From Leuctra nigra (taxonomy: Eukaryota; Arthropoda; Insecta; Plecoptera; Leuctridae): a stretch of DNA of 64,000 nt. Positions within the stretch are counted from its first letter, which is position 1. Every line of letters starts with the position of its first letter. The notes under the pieces were generated by a model. It saw only the letters and a list, made by a program, of their open reading frames with translations. It was not told the origin of the DNA and did not search any database. Below are positions 1 to 13,093 of this stretch, piece by piece. A program made the position numbers and the translations under genes. The stretch lies in the NCBI GenBank assembly GCA_934045905.1, contig OW203764.1, positions 33,769,629-33,833,628 on the forward strand, read 5' to 3'.

Positions 1-2544
1 TCAAAACTGTTAATTAGTGTTTTATTTTGTGTTCAGAAACTGGGACTTTTCACTTCCAGAAATTATGTTTTGATAACATGATGGTTATATAAGATACTGT
101 TAAATATAATATATCGCATGAAAATTAAACATTGAACGCTGCTGAAATCTAATCCCACAGCCACATATCTCAATGAACTCAAAAAAATTGAAATTCAATC
201 GCCCGTAATTGAGTTTCAATATTACACGTTTGTCGACATAACGCTAAAAAGTGGAATGACAAAAAATAAAGAGGCTTTAAATGTTAAATGTCATTTCACT
301 TAATAATTTAATGATGTATGAGTGCTGTGTTAATGTAACTCCTAGTTACAAGAACATGAAACTTTCATGGAAATCTCTCTTTTCCTCCTCTTCATTCTCC
401 TCGGCGAGAGTACACGTGACATAGTGCCAAGCAGTTCGTTAAAACACGGCGAACTTTGTTCATTGTGAATTGTCAGCCATTGTGCTAAGACTTTGCGAGT
501 AACTCTCTGCGTAAACTTTTAGAAATCTAATCTGGGCGTAAAATATGGACCTTGCAGTGCACTCCGCAACGTAAACTGACGTCAGAATAAACTTTAGAAT
601 GCAGACACCAGATGTCTGTTTAACTTTTCATTACTCGCGTAATCTGAGAGCATCCTAACAGAGGAAAAATATATCTAAATGAATACCGGGTGGCGCAAAA
701 GAAAATCACCCTGATTGAGATGTCATTATATCTAAAATGTTATAGAGAGGATTCTGAAATTTATAAACATATTAGAACACATGCCAGAATGTAATATGTG
801 AAAGTTTCAAAAGTATTCATTGTTTAGGAAAAAAGTTACAAATGATTGAAGTTACAGTTGAAAAAACAGTTTAAACCAGACTAAATTAACGTGTTTGATG
901 AATTGATTTGGAGTTACTTTGTAGGAATAAGGTGAATTGATGTTTATTTATGATGTATAAATACACATAAATTTATGTTTAATACATCTATGCACTTTAT
1001 GGTTTTGTGTCTTGTATTTCTTAAGTGAGTAGGTATTATGTGTGAATTTATGTAACTTTCGTATAACGACATAAAGCGGAGTTAACATTTCCAAATCATT
1101 GGAAATTCAGCCACCTCTTCTTGAAACCACGACTATCTATAAGATACAAATATGCTTTACTAAATTGAGTCATTTCTATATCAAATTATGATCAACGAAA
1201 CTTACTTTTGTACAAAACAGGCGATTATTTTTAACAAGCTTGGTTCTTGTTTCAACTCATACGCGTGCGATTTAAACGCTAGTATAAATCGCATTGCTCG
1301 AATATTTCTGAAAAATTTAAAGATTAAATTTTCATATTTAAATATTTGATTTAAATCACAAAAAAACAGACAAAACAACAGTCCATGCCAAAAGATCCGA
1401 AAAGAGTCGCTCGCTTCGGTCGCTCAATTAAGAAACCTACCGATAAGCCCAAGAGGCTTTGAAGGAACATTAAGTGAATGATAAATCGCACTTCTTGTAT
1501 TTCATGTGTAACTAAAAAAAATCGCTGCAACTTGTTCACGAAAATATTTAAATATGTTTGAAAAAGGTTTATTCCTGGATTAACAGTCTGCCTTTGAATA
1601 CAGATAAGTCCACTTTAGCGATAAGTGAACTTAAGCCACATAATGGCTGTGTTCATTGAGTGCTGCCAATGGTAACCACAGTTTTAACCCGCCAGTGACT
1701 TTAACGGAACATTGTACAACTGGCCTGAGCCATTTTTGACGTTACAGTCATTGTATGTGGATTGCTACTCTCTCTGCTATCATGGCCGTATTGTGTACAC
1801 GTTCAGCTCATTGTAGGTGGCTCTTGCCATCAAGCGTTGTTAAGTAATTAATTTCTCCCTTCAAGTATCTACTTACATTATAACTACATTACCGATACTG
1901 ATAAGCTAAATCAATTAACAAGGACTTTAGTACGCACAATAAATGTATAATATTAGTAAATACGATGTTTAATGCACTACTATTAACTGTTTGTTGGTGG
2001 TTCGAAGACGTTTCCTACCAAAATAACCATTGTGTATCAAAATGTTGAGCTTTGCACGGTTAATGCACGAGCAAAGCTTATTATTTGGGATGAAACACCT
2101 CCTTGTCATATTATCCATAATTATTTCTCATGCTGTGTCGAAAATGATCTAAATCCCTTTAAACATTTCTATATTTATTTTAGTATTAGTAATTTCGAGT
2201 TAGTTTGATTAAAATTGTATTGATCCAATTTTGGAAGAAAGAACTGATGACATTAATTTAATCAACATACCTCTATTGTGTTTGGTAATTTGTAAATAAT
2301 TTGTATAAACACCTAATTTAATATGAATATCCCACTAGCTGCACCCCCACCCCCCTGGTCGCAATTCCACTACCCCTCTGAAGCTGTGACGTCATTAATG
2401 CGCCCCTATGGGAGCAGCGAGATACATGGCACAGCGCGCACTTCAGGAGACCTATTTTCAAATCGTTATGGAGTCGTTGTTGCAAACGGATTCACGGCCA
2501 CCCGACGTCAGCCCGTACGAGATTATATACGGATGTAGCAGCTT
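1..2544. other. Non-coding, AT-rich stretch
   Basis: No coding exon, RNA gene or complete transposon was recognised. The longest open frames are under 65 codons and show no family resemblance. The only shared sequence I could place is the 50-base motif at 1381-1430, listed separately. Confidence 0.6.
1381..1430 (+). repeat. Dispersed 50-bp motif, copy 1
   Basis: This stretch aligns at roughly 80 percent with 13046-13093, including the shared core GTCGCTCGCTTCGGTCGCTC (GACGCTCGCTTCGCTCGCTC in the other copy). At the second site it follows a poly(A) run at the end of a tandem array, so it is probably a terminal piece of a dispersed transposable element. The family is not identified. Confidence 0.5.
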
Positions 2545-2995
2545 GAATGCTATTTCGTTCGATCTCACGTCACTCTGACGTCACATCGCATCGAATTCGT
2601 ATGGAATTTGACTCGAACGACCCCGAAATTAGTCCCCTGAGCCATTATTCTACGACAAAAACGAAGTCATTTCATATCAGTGCTATCTTTTTTTGATATC
2701 TTTTTATCTTTTTTCGGCGTTTTTTGATCTCGTCGCGGCCGCCTTCATTTCACTGCCATTAAGATAGCATTACGCCGAAACGAAGGCGGCCGAGACGAGA
2801 TCAAAACGAGATATAGAATAGGGCCCATGGGGTCTTAATTGGAGACCTTTACGAACCGTTCGAATGTCTTTTCCATACGGATTCGAGTCTAGTGTACGTC
2901 ATACCGAACGAAATAGCTGCCAAAACAGTTTATTATTCGTACGGTCTGCGTCACATCGACTCGAATCCGCATGGAAAAGCGACTCGAACGGTTCT
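2545..2995. repeat. Fold-back element with nested inverted repeats
   Basis: A left arm at about 2546-2625 (GCTATTTCGTTCG, then TTCGTATGGAATTTGACTCG) recurs inverted at about 2855-2927 and again in direct orientation at 2945-2992. Inside lies a second inverted pair around GATCTCGTCGCGGCCGCCTT at about 2724-2750 and its near complement at 2777-2806. The layout is that of a fold-back or MITE-like element. The segment and its surroundings (2320-3130) are richer in G+C and CpG than the neighbouring DNA. The open frames across it are by-products of the repeats. Outer limits and target-site duplication are uncertain. Confidence 0.55.
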
Positions 2996-5900
2996 AAACT
3001 TCTCCAACGCTGCGTCTTCTTTGCGGATCTCTCGTCCATTTGATAGCGGCGTGAAGTTAGCATCAGTTGGACACTGCGAGCTGCACGTCCTGCCACGGTG
3101 GCTCCACCGGTCACGTGACATTGCAACATGCTCAATAATGCAGTAATCGCTGTGCATATAAACCACAGACAGGACATTGTAATTGCAACCTTATATCTTC
3201 TTACCTCTATGCTTATATGAGTTAGATACTGCAGGAAGCAGCGCAATGTGCCTTCATTAGCACGGATGCAATAACTTGCAATATGTGTTCTTGACATTTG
3301 TTACAAGAAACATAATCACAGTCTGATAATGAAGCAAAGCCACGTAATTAGCTTCTAGGATTAATGCGGGATAAAGTTGAGTTTTGTTTTACTCTTGTAT
3401 AGCAATTTTGTATTTGGTTTAGCTCGAAAAGCGTTATAATTTCTTTGCGCGAAATGTTTGATCAATTTCTTGACATTTTGGTTACTTGAGTTCACTGAAA
3501 GTCCGGACACACTGTCAAGTAACTCTCCAGAGCTGAGGGAAAAGCAGCTCTCTCATTGGATGACAGCTGTCACGTGATCTTATTTGCCTTTCTGCTCTTG
3601 TCATAATCGAATAAGCGGAGACAATCTTGAATACCGGGATAGTTCCAACTTCCGATAACAGGCTTTACAACATTTCGGGTACAACAACTTTGCTTGAATT
3701 TAAGTTACATCTATCCAACCGCTGAGAAATGGACAAACAAACTTTCAACAAGTTTTTGCTAGATTACAAAATTATTTTTCCTCAATGAATCATGTGTTTA
3801 TATTTCATTGTGTTTTATGTATAGGAGACAAATTAGATGATGATATTAATGAACGTGCACGGCTGACTCGAATTATAGACTATAGTACATATTAATAAGC
3901 TAGTATGAACGCATTCTTGGGCTTAGAATGCCATATTATACATTATTTGTCAATGGGAGTACAAACCACAGTATTACATTCAACTAAATTTGTGAGAGTT
4001 CATCATTGTTTTGACGCATTGTTCTTGAAACGACAAGAATGCGATCTGAAATGGCGCAGTCATTTGGATAACAATATTCTTCAATATTGATGTTTAATAT
4101 TGAAACGCAATATAAACCGCTTGCTGAAATCCCTTGATGTTTACCACAATAATTTAATATCTCAGTACCTATGTATTGTTCTCAAAGTGTACGAAGTAAT
4201 AAACATGCAGAATATTTGAGAAAAAAAAGTGTAGTGTATGTCTGTGCAAGACAACAATAGTAATAATGGAATTAGTTGAACAAGGAATAGTCATAAAGGA
4301 AATATGCAATTTTGATTCTGCCATTGGAAGTTCAAAGCATTCACGTTGACATTACTTCTATTTAATGTTAACTTTGAGGTTATTCTGTAATATTTAAATA
4401 TTCCAGAATAAAATAAATAATCAAATCATTTTCTCTAAATGCGCTTTAAGTTTTTAAAACAAACTTTATGGTTTTATTTTCATTTCTAAATGCTTTTAGG
4501 TCAATTAGTTCGATAGTTACGAACTTTGCAATGAAATGGGGTTGCCAATTAAGCATGTTTAGTGAAACACGTGCGAAGCGAGCACCGGCGACAAGCATGG
4601 TGGAGCAGTTGTTTGCGTTCGAACTATAAAAGTGTTTAGTTAATCATTTCGCTCAACACACGTCGTGGGAAATTATTTGACACGTTCAAGTTACAGTGAA
4701 ACAAAAACTAAGATCATTCTCCTCTGATCCGGGACGTAAATATTTTACAATACAATATATCTTATTGTAAAAACTACTTTCCATGTTACAAGTAGGAGTA
4801 ACATGAACTTGTCATGCTAATTATGTTCTCATAAAAACTTTTGTTTGAAGCAAAAATAATTGGGGCTCGGATCGCGAGAAATGAACTGAAATTTATTTGA
4901 ATGAATATGAAAATTATTTCAAAACAAGCAGAGAAAAAAAAAATCCCTAAAATATCAAGAACTCTTGTAGTTCTTGACAGTTCTGAAACACATAAAAAGT
5001 TGGTAATGCAAAATTTGAAATTGAAGGTTAAACCTGTTTCAAATTTCAGCCGATCACAAAATCTCGTTCAAAGCCTATACATTTCATCGGTCAACATTAG
5101 TGTTTGTGCCAATTTCAGATCAATTAATTGAAAGGTGTTCCCTGGGCATTGCCTACAAATGCAACAAACAAACAAACAAAACACACAGAGAAAGTGGCAA
5201 AAGAACCCACGCTACGCCGTTGTCTCCGGGATTGTTGCGTCGGCTGTACCGATACATCATAATGCCGGCGGCATTACTCATTACAGTGTGTAATCCCTCT
5301 GTAATCCTCTCTTTGACACTCCAGCTCATCCCTGACATATTACAACACGCACACTCCCGCGTACACGCCGATAATCCTCGCTGCGTTCGTCAACCATCCA
5401 CCAGAGAATCATTCTCCTTTGTCACTGAAATAATATTCAATTGAAACTCAAAGATTGGTTTTGACTTCGTAACACAGTAAGCTCTTATGTGCTATCGTGG
5501 TTTTAGGTAAAGTAATATCAGATTTCAAAGTGTCAAGACTTTACCATTTAGCAACGTGACTTGTGATTCCGTCCCAACGCCCTCTCCCTCGCCTCCCCAT
5601 CTCTTTGTCTCATTCGGCGAACTGACCACATAAATGACACACTTGGCTGCTTCTATGAAATCCCCTTGCGGTGGCTCCTTTGACGGTAACAAAATGTTAC
5701 CGACGAATTAGACAGAGCCAACTTACTTGTATCCTATTTCCCTTCTGGCTAATAGTTATATTATGGAATGGGAGAATCGTTAGGGCTGTCGCAACTGACA
5801 AACTCCATTCAGTGAATAATTCAAATAACAAAACTTGGTTTGGTTTTGTGAAGGAGCCATTTGAGAATCTATTTATACGTGAATAAACCATCGGGTGAAA

Positions 5901-7476
5901 ACCAATGCTTCATCGAATGACATTTTGTTTTCGAACTGTTTGTCTTGTCTCTGCGATGGAGGTCTCTTGGGACTCGCCAAGGAAGAAGTAATGAAGGAAG
6001 GACTGAAATATATAGAAGGAAGGAAGGAAGGAAGAAGGTTTGTTGTGTTTAAAGCAATCTACGTAATAATCTGAACCTCACGGGCTGGGGCTGATCGATC
6101 CAGCCGACACTACCGACGCCGTGCGACGCTCGCGATGACGCTAGTCGCCGTCGGCCGTCGTCTACTTGAGAGGCTCCCTTGACACCACTCCATTGCTCTA
6201 AGTACAAACTCAACTAGTTTACACACCAAGTTGGTCGGAATACAGAGATTTTTTTTTTAATCTTTCGAGATTAAGAAAGCGAAATATTTTAAGAAGTTCT
6301 TTGAATTAGTGTGGCAAACTTATTCTGTCAAGCTCATGAAAAATGTTGTACACGGGATTTGAATATTTATAAATATTATCCGATCTCACGACCATACATT
6401 GACAAATGTCAAGCTTCTACATTCTAACATTCTACATTCGAATTACATTCTAATCGCGGTTTTTCAGGCATATTATTCATTACATCAGTCTGAAACTGTT
6501 GGCTAATGTTTGCTTTGATTTTCTTTCTCTGTGTCATTGTTGACAATTGAATGCCATTAAGAGTTAGTTTCTCAGAAGAGTAATAGAATATTCCTTAGAA
6601 GAAGCTTGAAAACTTACATCAAGAGTTATTTTAAATGAACGGGTTTTAAATGTGCTTTGGATCTTGAGAAAATTCCGATAACATTAACCCACATAGGTAC
6701 GTTTATTTTAAATTAACAGAGATTTAAATTACAAATAAACTGTTAATTGCACTTTCGCAGACATGAGAGTAGAAGTGTGACACAACTTATGATGGTTTGG
6801 AAAATGGGACGGTTTCTTGTGTTGGAGACTAAATTATGTCATAGCATCGTGTTCTGCGCCAGCTCATCAAGTCGGTTACACGGTTCTACATTTATTCCAG
6901 CACGGTGTCCACTGAACTACACACATGAAAAATGTTCATAAAATTGTTTTGCAAAAAAGTGGACTAAAGCCACAGTACAAACAACATTTTTTGCACTAAT
7001 TCATTTCTGTATTTAATCTTGGCAAGGCTGTATTTTATTTTCCCGGATCGCAAGTCTATAAATATTGCGCAATTGCCCCCTTGGCTCTAAACGACTACCC
7101 TGTAAATATCGATCTCTTCCCTCTGATCTGGCACCGAGATGTACTGCAGGTGACCAAGCGAGTTGACTGAGAGGTTGTGATACGAGGTCAAATACTTCCC
7201 AAGAGGCTCGTGGCATTGAGAAACAACATGGCCGACTGCACGCTGGAATAGTATCAATTATTCAGAACAGTTTTTTTCAGGCTACCGAAATGCATACTCT
7301 TTAAGCACATTTTTCTTCTTTCGCTTTTCTTTCTCTTTCTCTCATGATTAATTACTAGTCTACTATGTACATAATAGGACAGATAAAAGAATTAGAAGGA
7401 TTATTCACCAAGGGATATTTACTTATGTATATTGGTTTCTCTCTCCTTTTACGCATTTTATGCTCAGAACTTATAT
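2996..7476. other. Non-coding stretch, nothing recognised
   Basis: No coding exon, RNA gene or complete mobile element was recognised. A short GGAA tract lies near 6015-6037. Open frames of 61-114 codons here have no recognisable domain and are typical of chance frames in AT-rich intronic DNA. Confidence 0.55.
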
Positions 7477-7761
7477 CTAGTGGAGCGGTCGCTCCACCCA
7501 GCCAAGTCGTACTATACACTCACACTCACTCAACATACCGTAATTGCCTAATAAACTGAGGAGCAGACCAACCACTTTTACTGTAAGCAACAACATAGCA
7601 TTTTCGGCCTACTGGATCATAAAATTGGAAAATCTCACATTGTTGTGAAATATCTTAATTTCGAGCTATGGCCCACCCCACCCCATATACCAAATTTTGG
7701 AACAATAGGTTATGCCATTTGCGAGCTAGAGGATCGTGAAAACAGTGAAATTACATCACTT

Positions 7762-7835
7762 TCATCATCTTCTTCTTCTTCTTCTTCTTCTTCTTCTTCT
7801 TCTTCTTCTTCTTCAGATGATGATGATGATGATTC
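7762..7835 (+). repeat. (TTC)n / (GAT)n microsatellite inside element X copy A
   Basis: A run of TTC units changes into GAT units. Other copies of element X have different short repeats at the matching place, so this position is a recurrent microsatellite site within the element. The serine- and aspartate-rich open frame across it is a product of the repeat. Confidence 0.85.
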
Positions 7836-8467
7836 AGATATCAGGAAACACCGCTATCACCGCCACAGCCTAAACGGCTGAGCCGATCGATCTGAAATTT
7901 TTACTACATGTGCACTTTTGGCGTCTGAGGTGCCTTTTTATAAAACCAACCGGAAGCCGCCATTTTGAAACCGGAAGTAACATCATATCTCGAAAATGGC
8001 TAGACTGATCGGAATGAAACTAGCACCAATCGATTCAGACGGTTCTCTATATGAAATATCAATAGTAAAACTAAAGTTGTCTAATTACTGAAACCGGAAA
8101 TGACGTCATAGTTATGCGAAATCTGCGAAAATTCACTTCTCTGTTATATAAAAACCTATTAATATCTATTCAGAAGGCTTATAATGATACATACCATTTA
8201 TAGAAATAAATTCTAGGTGGCAGTTATTTCAGCCGCCATATTGAAATCCGGAAGTGATGCCATATCTTGAAAACGGCTGGACCGATTGGAACGATGCTTT
8301 CGCAATTCTTCATGGAATATCCCTTTATGCTTATATTTAGAACCAAACAAAACTTTTTTTAGTTACCAATTCGTAAATGGCGTATTTTTTTAAAATGAAT
8401 TAGTCATTCTCATTGTTGCTCCGATATGTCTTACAAGTTGTGTTAATAAACTAAAAAAATTAGTGAT

Positions 8468-8864
8468 ATCCCCATAAAAAAACACTCCGTGTAAAAATAC
8501 CGGCCAAGTCTCTTCAAGTATAAAAAAAATAGAAGAAATCTAAAAATTCAGCACTGAAAAGGAGTGATATCAAAAAATGGGCCAAGTCAAAACTTAATTT
8601 TAAAAACTAAAATATACTTGGCGCATCGTTTTTTACGGCATTATAGGGTAGATAGATTTTATGTACATCACACATCTGGCCTATACTTCTAAACGATCTA
8701 TATGCACGATGCGCCAAGTATATTTTGGTTTTTAAAATTAAGTTTTGACTTGGCCCATTTTTTGATATCACTCCTTTTCAGTGCTGAATTTTTAGATTTC
8801 TTCTATTTTTTTATAGTTGAAGAGACTTTGCTGGTATTTTTACACGGAGTGTTTTTTATGGGGA
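8468..8864. repeat. Palindromic 5' module of element X copy A
   Basis: Two arms of about 170 bases are near-perfect inverted copies around a spacer of roughly 60 bases. Ends read CCCCATAAAAAAACACTCCG and its complement. Inner arm motifs include TCAGCACTGAAAAGGAGTGA, GGCCAAGTC and CTTGGCGCATCG. Related palindromes lie at 18682-19055 and 48586-49711. Confidence 0.85.
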
Positions 8865-11800
8865 TAAGACACACGTGTGGAAATGAGGTTATGCACGATT
8901 GTTTATTAAATATATTTATCAAATATTAAAAGTAATATGTATGAATGTAAAAGTTATGTACATGTTAATGAAGGTTTTCGATTCATCTTGAACATATTCG
9001 TGTAATTGTGTATGAATAAGTGAAACAGCTGCCACAGTATGTTTAGTATGCTGTTACCGCGTCCAATACAGTTGTATATTGGCAGTTGTACGATGTATGG
9101 TAATATATTCTCTTACAGAGAGACGAAATAAGGTATTATCAATTGTACATTACTGAGAAAGGATTTATTTAAGGAGTTCCACAAGGCTAAGTTTTAGGTC
9201 AATTTATATTTCTCATTAATATTGACCCATAAAGGATTGCATAATCACTAACCATCTTATAATGATGGTCTTCTGACACATTTTATTGCACTAGGTATAT
9301 TCGTGTCGACTATTGCATTACATTATGACAACTACGTTATCGTTGTTGGTTACACAGTGTCAAGTAAACAAGTCAAATGTTAATCTGTCATTGTATCGAT
9401 TTTATAATTAATTCAACATGTTGATTTCTCAAGCTGATTTGCTCAACTACTAGCAGTCGCAGAAGTCGGCACAAAGTTTGCTTTTATTTATCTAAAGCTC
9501 GCGCACATTGATTACTTTCTTGACGGACGTTTCGACAAGACAATGCGCCGTCTAATCAACTGCGCGTTCGAAAAGAAATGAGACTGGAGGCCGTATAACT
9601 GTATGCGAAACCAAATGACGCTGACTACTCGTGACATCAAGGGAAATTGTGTGACGACGTGCAATCGGCCAATATTAAACAAATAGAATAAAAATTAAAG
9701 TGATTAATACAAATATTCAGAATATAATCCATACAATTATCCTAAATATAATTGCATGAAATGTAATATATTTTATACAAATCTAAGATTGTATGGGAAT
9801 AAATGTGGGACACGGTAAAAGTAGGTATATCATTGAAATTCTGCCGATAAATTTGTGACAAAATATCTCGTGACGTTTTATCGAATGAGACTAATTAAAA
9901 ATATTATACGACTTTCTGGTGTTTCCACAGCTCCCCGTTCGATAATTATGTGGCAACTCCAACACACCTCGCTTTATCAGCTATTTGAATAGCGTGGATG
10001 ACGACCGCACTCATTAAATTAAACAATCCACAATTTTACCTAACTCGGAGAGCGTACAAATGATGAACTTTTATGGAATACATATTATAATCATGTCGGA
10101 GAAGTGTTGGTTAGTTACTGAAGTTATTTGTATATTTCCGGGATGTATGAAAACTAGAATAGAATGAAACAGAATATTCTCTTTCCATTGAATTGGCGCT
10201 CGCCAAAGTTTGCCCGAAAACGAGTATAGTGTACTCCGGGCTCGACATTACTGAATCCAGGCGCCATTCGGGCGACAACTTTAGGAAATAGCTTTGAAGA
10301 TAAAACCGAACTGACGATCTCTGCGCGAGAGAGAGCAGTCCTTCTTGGATGGACCATTGCTTTATCTGAAGATTGCTTCAGTTTGCTGTTCTATTTGGCG
10401 GCTCAGCAGAAGATAGGACGGGCAATAAAATTATTAATCATCTTACAGTTGAAACATTATTACAGTTGACGATTCAAGCAAGACTCGCTCTGTGAAATGT
10501 AATTCGTGCATACGTCATCACCTCTTTAAGGGTTCATTTGAATCGAAATTGTTTTAATTTTATTAGCTCATACTTTATTCAGTGTTTTGTTGATTGGTCA
10601 CGACATTCTTGTCAGACATGGAAATGAGGTCAAGTATTGATCCTGACTGAAGTATATAATCAAAGTCGAATCAATTCCCAGTTACGTAAGTCAAGCTGGC
10701 ATTTCCATGAATTAGTTCAACATGAAGATCGGGGGAATTGAGATAATTTAATTTTATCCGAATATTGATCGACGTGAATCGAGATATTTTATGTTTCATT
10801 TTACCTACTTTGGTTTGGATTACGACGTCATGATTTGGAGCAATGAGTGATAGAACTTTAATGGCTGGAAATATGACAATAAGTGAACTTGGATATTTTA
10901 TGTGTGCCCGTGAAAATGATATGAAAAGATCAAATAAGAATCACTCCCGAATGCGACATATTTTGTTTAAAAACGGATAAAACACAATAGGATACTTGAG
11001 TTTCAAAAATCAGCTTTAAAACCGACCACCAAAAGTAATAGATGTGTTGAGCTAAATTGCGTTTAAACCTCATCTTGTAAATACAGCATAAAGTGCAATC
11101 TCCTTCAAAATGAGGCTTGAAAACTCTTTGCCCTGATTAATTTAACCAATCACAGTTGACTCGACGGACGCTATTTAAATGTGTGAAAACTCATCATGAA
11201 CTCCTCTCGAGAAGCGCTGTTCCATTATTGTCACCTGTCAATTTGAAACAATATAATGTTCTATCACACAGTTCACATGGCCATTATTTGAAAATAATAA
11301 ATTTTAATGATGCTCTATTCAATTTTGCTGATGTGGATTATAATTGTTTACAAATGTTGCTGTATTGTAGAGACAGTAATTTAGTTGAAATTTATTAATC
11401 TGACAGTTTATGAGCTGTGTCCAATACTAAAAATATGTAATTAATTATAATGGAAATGAAACACTGTAAAGATATATCAATTGTAGAGACTACGACTAGA
11501 AAATACAATTTTTAATTATGGTATCTATTTTGATGACGGATAATCAGCTGTGAAATATACATAATTGTAAAAAATTTACTAATCACTATTTGTAAAAAAT
11601 CATTAATTACAACGATCATATTTGAATACTAAATATCAGTCTGAACGAAATGTATTATATTAAAAACTAGGAAAACGCTCAGTGTAACGCGTTGATGAGC
11701 GAGCACGGGTACGTGCAAAATCTCGAACCGGAAATGCGTACACAACGCACAGAAAACATATACAACCATATTGAATTGATTATGATCAGTGCTCGAAGTA

Positions 11801-12440
11801 GGAATTAAATAGTGGCGGTATGGTAACATAAGAATACCACGTGCGGGGGGGGGGGAAGGGGGGGGGGGGGTACGATATTAGATAAGGGTCCAGATTCCAG
11901 AATTACACTGACAACCATTGTCATGTCATTAGTTAGATTAGTCTTTTACCTTGATGAAACAACTAAATTAAATAATGAATTTTACTTTATCTTGTAGTGG
12001 ATGTTCATAGTTCACAGTTATGCTTGAAATATGCAGTCAAAAGATAACCATGAAATACGAGTAAATTAAAATCTAAAATTACGTAAATTTCCAAGAATAT
12101 CTGATTTTAAGCATTCCGTTTTTCCTGAGAAGTAACGATATGAAATCAAATGTGTAAAGAAGTACCGGTATATCATACCGTCCCATACCGGCCCACTTCG
12201 AGCACTGATTATGATATCAACTTAAAAGTAGGTATTATGCTTTTCATCGAAACTTTAAAATAGCATCTAAGCACCTGGTTCATAAAGCAAATCAGAATCA
12301 ATTTAATTGGCACTGGAAAACATTCATTTCGATACTTCATTACTGACAGATATTAAAAATGTCAATAAGTTCATACGTTCTTAACTGATTGGGATGAAAT
12401 TTTGTAAAATAAGAGACAATATTGGTCTTAATGATCATGC
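8865..12440. other. Non-coding stretch, nothing recognised
   Basis: No exon, RNA gene or transposon end was recognised. A run of G interrupted by AA lies at about 11844-11870. Open frames reach only 60-80 codons and resemble no known family. Confidence 0.55.
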
Positions 12441-13011
12441 AAAATATGAGTTTGATCAGAATTATCGAAGACCGTTTTCATTTTTCAGCCTATCAGGAGA
12501 TATTTATTTAAATTTTAACCAATGAATGGATTTCAAAAAAAATTATGGTGTGCAAACAGAGAAGGTTGGTTTTACATGTGTGCAAAATTTCAGCTCGATC
12601 AAAGAAAAACTCTGACCTGTATAGCCAAAATATGATTTTGATCAGATTTATCGAAGACCAGTTTCATTTTTCAACCTACCATCAGGAGATGTTTATTTAA
12701 ATTTTAGCCAATTAATAAATTTCAAAAAAATTTGGGGTCTGCAAACAGAAAAGTTTGTCTCTACATGTGTGCAAAATTTCAGCTCGATCGAGGAAAAACT
12801 CTAGACATGTATAGCCAAAATATGAGTTTGATCAGATTTGTCGAAGACCATTTTCACTGTTCAACCTATCAGGAGATGTTTATTTAAATTTTAACCAATC
12901 AGTAGATTTCAAAAAAATAAGGGTCTGCAACGCCCAGAGAATGTCCAAACACGTGTGCAAAATTTCAGCTCGATCGAAGAAAAACTCTGACCTGTATATC
13001 GTCAGTAACAG
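12441..13011. repeat. Tandem array, three units of about 188 bp
   Basis: Units start at AAAATATGA or its variant at 12441, 12627 and 12817, giving steps of 186 and 190 bases. Shared motifs are TATCGAAGACC, CAGGAGAT, TTTATTTAAATTTTA and CAAAATTTCAGCTCGATC. The units have diverged from each other, so the array is not a recent duplication. It is followed by a 29-base A run and then the motif at 13046, which suggests these are parts of one dispersed element. Confidence 0.75.
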
Positions 13012-13093
13012 AAAAAAAAAAAAAAAAAAAAAAAAAAAAACAGAGGTCCGTGCCAAATGAGCCAAAAGGAGACGCTCGCTTCGCTCGCTCAAT
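13012..13093 (+). repeat. Poly(A) run plus dispersed 50-bp motif, copy 2
   Basis: About 29 A residues at 13012-13040 precede a stretch that aligns with 1381-1430 and contains GACGCTCGCTTCGCTCGCTC. Position at the end of the 188-bp array suggests a terminal part of the same repeat element. Confidence 0.55.

Larger units (their letters stand above)
7477..8864 (-). mobile_element. Element X copy A (Helitron-like or fold-back, non-autonomous)
   Basis: Read on the minus strand, the copy begins with TCCCC at 8864 and runs through a palindromic module (8468-8864), then a body. It ends with the perfect hairpin GTGGAGCGACCGCTCCAC followed by CTAG at 7477. The body carries three ETS-like CCGGAA sites with CRE-like and GCCGCCAT motifs, a microsatellite at about 7760-7835, and a conserved tail that includes CCAGTAGGCCGAAAATGC. 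The same order occurs at 18682 and 48586, so the parts move as one unit. A 5' TC, a 3' hairpin and CTAG recall Helitrons or Helentron-derived elements. No Rep/helicase coding sequence is present. A fold-back element is the alternative. Confidence 0.75.

Noticed and set aside
660..900. CCGGGTGGCGCAAAAGAAAA resembling ends of some insect transposons
   Set aside because: No matching inverted partner was found nearby, so an element cannot be supported.
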